Positions 60,735 to 64,000 of a stretch of 64,000 bases of DNA are shown here, in pieces. Both the position numbers and the translations under genes were made by a program. The stretch is taken from contig BGKB01000079.1 in NCBI GenBank assembly GCA_003116975.1, forward strand, positions 62,001 through 126,000. The letters run 5' to 3'. Position 1 is the stretch's first letter. The number at the start of each line of letters is the position of its first letter. The notes below the pieces were generated by a model, which was not told the DNA's origin, did not search any database, and saw nothing but the letters and a program-made list of their open reading frames with translations. This DNA comes from Aurantiochytrium sp. KH105 (taxonomy: Eukaryota > Sar > Bigyra > Thraustochytrida > Thraustochytriidae).

Positions 60735-61745
60735 CTAGCTCGACCGGTAGTACATGCGAAAGATTTCCTCTGGGGTTAGGCCGCCGAGAACAAATGCTGC
60801 CACGAACATCCAATTGCGTAGAGAATTAGCAAGGATGCCTTTGTCCTGCCAGCGGCGAGGCGAGCAAAGTGCGCTACTTTCGAGGATACAAACGCATGAT
60901 CCTTCATGTAGAGCCACGGCTCTTGCCTTTGTCACCAGCGCGAAGTCTTCCATCATCGGCATGGCCTCGAATCCGCCAAGACGATGATATTCATCACGGC
61001 GAAGTCCAAAAGTCTGGTCTCCATACGGCAGCCACAGCCACCGCGCTCTGATGTTGGTCAAGCGCTCGAGGCGGCGGAATCGACGTTTCAAATGGGCAGT
61101 ATCTTCTCGAGACTCGTCAAGTATAACGTCATTGATTCCAAAGGAGAACGCAGTCATCAATATGCGCTCATTTGCCAGCGCGTCGCAAACTTCTGCATCA
61201 TACCCAAGAGGAAGGACACAATCGGAATGAACAAAGAGCAAGTTCTCTGCAGAAGCCACTTGAGCTCCGCGCTGAAGTGCCTGACCTCTTCCAGAGGTCG
61301 ATTTCTCGATTCTCAGTGTCGCGTTGGGTGCCTTGCGCTGCAGGGCGTCATGTCCATCAGCGAAGGAATCATCCTTGCAGTTCGCGTCGATCAAGACGAT
61401 CTCCAGTCGACGGGGATCCTGGGCAGCACTGTACAAGGATTCTACCAATGTACGTACGCCTTGCGCGCCTTCATTGTACACGGGCACGACAACGCTCAGT
61501 CGATTGATTGATGAAGGTTCATCTCGCAGATGCTGCAGACCCTGCTCTTGCTCCTTTTGTTGCTCGTTTTCTCGCTGCTGTCGCTTTGGCTGAAGGTCTC
61601 CAAGGCGGTGCTCCGTGAGCGAAGTACGTGTTGCTACTCGTTTGAGCGCGAGGGGCCAGCAGTCTGGCCCCGGCAAGAACGGAGCCACGTAGATGCCCGT
61701 AACCGCGACTGCCGCTGCCGGCAGCCATCGCACGGCGCGGCGCAT
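60735..61745 (-). CDS. Family-2 glycosyltransferase, TIGR04283-type
   Basis: 336 aa from ATG 61745 (the frame extends to GTG 61769). An N-terminal signal anchor (WLPAAAVAVTGIYVAPFLPG) and a Gln/Glu/Arg stem region precede the GT-A domain: LSVVVPVYNEGAQGVRTLVE, nucleotide loop VLIDANCKDDS, metal-binding HSDC, acceptor loop GGFEAMPMMEDFAL and SPRRWQDKG. The closest named family is the bacterial rSAM/selenodomain-associated transferase 2 type. The anchor suggests Golgi or ER location. Donor and acceptor are unknown. Starts 150 bp from the divergent RABL6. Confidence 0.85.
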   Translation of the reverse strand: MRRAVRWLPAAAVAVTGIYVAPFLPGPDCWPLALKRVATRTSLTEHRLGDLQPKRQQRENEQQKEQEQGLQHLRDEPSSINRLSVVVPVYNEGAQGVRTLVESLYSAAQDPRRLEIVLIDANCKDDSFADGHDALQRKAPNATLRIEKSTSGRGQALQRGAQVASAENLLFVHSDCVLPLGYDAEVCDALANERILMTAFSFGINDVILDESREDTAHLKRRFRRLERLTNIRARWLWLPYGDQTFGLRRDEYHRLGGFEAMPMMEDFALVTKARAVALHEGSCVCILESSALCSPRRWQDKGILANSLRNWMFVAAFVLGGLTPEEIFRMYYRSS

Positions 61746-61895
61746 GAAGACCCACCGAGTGGAAGTCACGGTCTAGCCTTTGCCAGCAGCAGCGAACCAG
61801 GTTCACTTTGTAAGAAGCACTCGGAAGCACTGACAAAAGGGGTCGGTCACCGCGCCTCGCAGGGCAAAACAAACCAAACTTGCGTAGAAGCAGCC

Positions 61896-63242
61896 ATGGG
61901 CGCCACAACCTCGTCGACGTCAGCGTCAGCGTCAGCGTCAGCGTCAGGAGAAGGGTCTCCCGCGTTCTCTAAGCTTGATCCAAGGCTGCAGGCGCGGCTG
62001 CGCCAAGGCGTGAACTGCAACGTGAAGATTCTCCTGCGCGGCGCGAGGAGATCTGGGAAAACAACACTCCTCCTGCGCCTTCGCGGAAAGTCTCCGCAAA
62101 GCTTTGTAGACTACCACCCGACGCCAGAGATTTCGGTTGGACACGTCCACTGGCGCAACCGCATTTCAGAGGAGATTGTAAAGCTCGAGGCCTGGGATGT
62201 TGTTGATATCGCTCTGACAGACCCAAATGGCGCGAGTGAGGAGGAGCTCGCTGAGATCGCACGTGAGCGAGCGTCGAATCTCGACGAAGACGCCCCTGCT
62301 GCGCTTGCGGATGCGCACTTCCAAATGTTGCGACGTCGACCTTCGTCCGGAGCCACCAAAATCGTCCCGCTCGATGCACGCCAGGTTGACGTTTATCGGG
62401 ACGCAGACGGCATCGTCGTCTTGTACAACCCATTAAAACGTTCTTCGTGGCAAGAGGCCCTCGAAATTGTTCGCGCTGCCCCGGCATATCTTCCATGCGT
62501 TGTTCTTCGCAACTTCGCAGACCTGGAAGGTCAGACAGACCACTCCTCGGCGAGTCACGATGACCTTGTCACCATGGAAGAGGCTGCGACAGCACTTCAG
62601 GAGGTCCGTGAGCTTGATGGTGCAGGTGAAAGCGGTCTCGGCGTCTTGCAGCACTTTCGATGCTCGCTCAAGGACTCATTTGGGCTTGATCTGCTCTACT
62701 CGTTCTTCTCGGTCCCCTTTTTGCGACGACGACGCCAGACCCTTGCGGACCAGCTTCGGTTGACAGAAGCCAGACTTCAAGAGGCAAGCGCATCTCTCTC
62801 CACAAAGGTACAAGAGCAAGATTATGCTCATTTTCTTACATCTCTATCCTCGCTTGCTCCAGTCCAAACGAAGCCGCCCATATCGACCGCAAATCACTCC
62901 GCCGCGGTTCTCGGGCATACGTCATCTTCAACAAGCGCGGCTACACAAGCTCAAACGGAGAAATCCCCATCGCATGCCCTGAGGCTTGTACACCATTCCT
63001 CGACCGGCACCAACAGTTCCTCAAGTTCTAGTGCGCTAAAGCTTTCACACAGCAAGAAGCTTGCAAGCGACAAGTCTGGCGTCGAGCGCAAAAAAGTGCC
63101 ACAGGACAAGGAAAATTCGCGCGCCAAGGATGCTTTGGAGGCATTCTTGGACGACGTTGAGAGTGACGAGGACTGTGACTCAAACGACTACTATCGCGAA
63201 CAGCAAGCCTCCCGAAGTCTCGTTGAAAAGTACACGCGATGA
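61896..63242 (+). CDS. RABL6: RABL6-like GTPase
   Basis: 448 aa from ATG 61896 (CAGCCATGG); the open frame extends upstream over the GT promoter and is not coding there. The N-terminus starts MGATTSS, a possible myristoylation signal, then Ser/Ala repeats. GTPase domain: LQARLRQGVNCNVKILLRGA, P-loop GARRSGKTT, PTPEI switch, VKLEAWDVVD in place of DxxG, and NFAD in the NKxD position, as in animal RABL6 with its degenerate loops. Then FRCSLKDSFGLDLLYSFFSV and FLRRRRQTLADQL. The tail is low complexity and ends near DALEAFLDDVESDED, matching the end of animal RABL6. Confidence 0.9.
   Translation: MGATTSSTSASASASASGEGSPAFSKLDPRLQARLRQGVNCNVKILLRGARRSGKTTLLLRLRGKSPQSFVDYHPTPEISVGHVHWRNRISEEIVKLEAWDVVDIALTDPNGASEEELAEIARERASNLDEDAPAALADAHFQMLRRRPSSGATKIVPLDARQVDVYRDADGIVVLYNPLKRSSWQEALEIVRAAPAYLPCVVLRNFADLEGQTDHSSASHDDLVTMEEAATALQEVRELDGAGESGLGVLQHFRCSLKDSFGLDLLYSFFSVPFLRRRRQTLADQLRLTEARLQEASASLSTKVQEQDYAHFLTSLSSLAPVQTKPPISTANHSAAVLGHTSSSTSAATQAQTEKSPSHALRLVHHSSTGTNSSSSSSALKLSHSKKLASDKSGVERKKVPQDKENSRAKDALEAFLDDVESDEDCDSNDYYREQQASRSLVEKYTR
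61920..61946 (+). repeat. AGCGTC hexanucleotide repeat in RABL6
   Basis: Four to five AGCGTC units encoding the Ala-Ser run at the RABL6 N-terminus. Confidence 0.8.
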
Positions 63243-63604
63243 GACACGTTTTGTGTTTCTACCATCCGGTTCCTTGTCTTCATGTTGATCGTTCCAACCT
63301 TGGTCACACGCCAAAGAGCAGAATTTTTTCTCAAGCCTATCCTTTTCATTATTTCAACTCTACTCAAAATTTTATGGCGGATCTTTCGACGTTTGAAGGA
63401 GAAACGTGTACACACTTACCTTCCCGCGAGTGTTGCTTCCCCCATACTTTTCTTTGCGCATCACAGGGACTCCGCTGTAGATCAAAACGGGCATCATTGA
63501 TCGTACAAAGGGGAACACTTGATTGTGAGCCGAATCATTTCAGCTATTCAGGTGAGCCTACTTCTCGGGTGAAAGACGATTCTTTTCGCTTGAGCCTTGA
63601 AACT
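63243..63604. other. Convergent intergenic region
   Basis: Between the RABL6 stop and the partial right-edge gene. No gene seen. Confidence 0.55.
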
Positions 63605-64000
63605 TTACACCGCCTTCTCGTCAGAGAACTGGGTCTCAAGGTAGACTTCAATGCCAACGAGAACGATATCGCGATCCTTTTGTTTCTCTTCTTCGGAAAG
63701 ATCTTCGTAACGGCCACGCTGCTCGTCAGTGACCCAGGGAAGCTTGCCATTGCGCTTGAGCCAGTTATCATGCTGTTCCGCGCTGGCCTTTTCGATGAAA
63801 TTCGGGGTCTTGAGCGTTTTCCGAAGGTTGCGCAATCTCTCTGCGCGAGTGTCGCCCATGGTCTGGTTCCAGCAGCGACGAATGGACTCGCAGGCAGCGT
63901 GCGAGGCAAGCAAGTTTTCCAGCTTAAAGTAGTCCGGCAACTGATGAAATTCAAGGTTCGCAATGTCATACTCGGTATTGTTGATGACCTTGATGCGAGG
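63605..64000 (-). CDS. C-terminal part of a RyR-repeat-like protein (cut by window edge)
   Basis: The last 131 residues, running in from the right edge with no start in the window. Near the end, IEKASAEQHDNWLKRNGKLP and YEDLSEEEKQKDRDI resemble the RyR repeat, in which a His-x2-Trp helix precedes a P-Y-x-x-L-x-E-x-E-K-x-x-D-R segment. RyR repeats occur in ryanodine receptors and in various microbial proteins. The visible part has no membrane segment. Moderate confidence in the motif, none in function. Confidence 0.55.
   Translation of the reverse strand, partial: PRIKVINNTEYDIANLEFHQLPDYFKLENLLASHAACESIRRCWNQTMGDTRAERLRNLRKTLKTPNFIEKASAEQHDNWLKRNGKLPWVTDEQRGRYEDLSEEEKQKDRDIVLVGIEVYLETQFSDEKAV

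Noticed and set aside
1..64000. CRISPR arrays, operons, rRNA genes
   Set aside because: No regularly spaced identical repeats with unique spacers, no same-strand gene clusters and no rRNA-like sequence; the genes are clearly eukaryotic.

Overview
This window looks like a gene-dense, GC-rich nuclear segment of a free-living eukaryotic microbe. The genes are eukaryote-specific: a tandem pair of AP2-domain proteins, eL19, GPN1, TTI1, SYO1/HEATR3, ZPR1, BRCA2, RABL6, a SYP7-type Qc-SNARE, a kinesin-3 and a JMJD8-like JmjC protein. Introns are few, short (106-284 bp) and GT-AG, and many coding ends carry CAG/glutamine tracts. AP2 proteins, a formate/nitrite transporter and a plant-like SYP7 SNARE together in a non-plant setting suggest a stramenopile, best guess a thraustochytrid (labyrinthulomycete). 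That placement is inference. All coordinates, splice sites and starts were read by eye; several longer open frames begin at non-ATG codons, so starts were moved to the first sensible ATG.

Layout. 1-3.9 kb: GC-rich, low-complexity DNA with no supportable gene. 3.9-6.9 kb: two tandem AP2 genes. 8.2-15.4 kb: a complete, apparently very young Ty1/copia retrotransposon (identical 449-bp LTRs, perfect 5-bp target duplication, one intact 1705-aa gag-pol frame). It sits in an AT-rich island, possibly exactly at the 3' splice site of a small secreted-protein gene. 17.3-21.5 kb: NADH-cytochrome b5 reductase (one intron) and a two-domain cyclic-nucleotide-binding protein. 22.3-30.6 kb: a reprolysin-like metalloprotease, an ARM-repeat membrane protein, eL19 and a JMJD8-like protein. 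31.3-38.1 kb: SYP7-type SNARE, GPN1, formate/nitrite transporter and a four-exon twin-ATPase ABC protein. 38.3-45.1 kb: TTI1, a newly assembled two-exon 96-aa membrane protein, and SYO1/HEATR3. 45.4-53.5 kb: kinesin-3 with FHA domain and a terminal CaaX box, an uncharacterised acidic-tailed membrane protein, and ZPR1. 54.6-59.9 kb: BRCA2 with seven BRC repeats and an unexpected C-terminal ASCH-like domain. 60.3 kb: a 3'-truncated tRNA-Leu with its intron. 60.7-64 kb: a bacterial-type family-2 glycosyltransferase, RABL6 and the end of a RyR-repeat-like protein.

From 19 kb to the right edge, genes alternate strand almost perfectly (17 of 18 neighbouring pairs), so most genes share a divergent promoter on one side and a convergent 3' end on the other. 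Functional themes are housekeeping: ribosome assembly and import (eL19, SYO1), RNA polymerase II biogenesis (GPN1), PIKK maturation and DNA repair (TTI1, BRCA2), and membrane traffic (SNARE, kinesin-3, RABL6). The most novel candidate is the BRCA2-ASCH fusion, followed by the CaaX-tailed kinesin-3, the small spliced membrane protein, and the retrotransposon insertion at a predicted splice acceptor.
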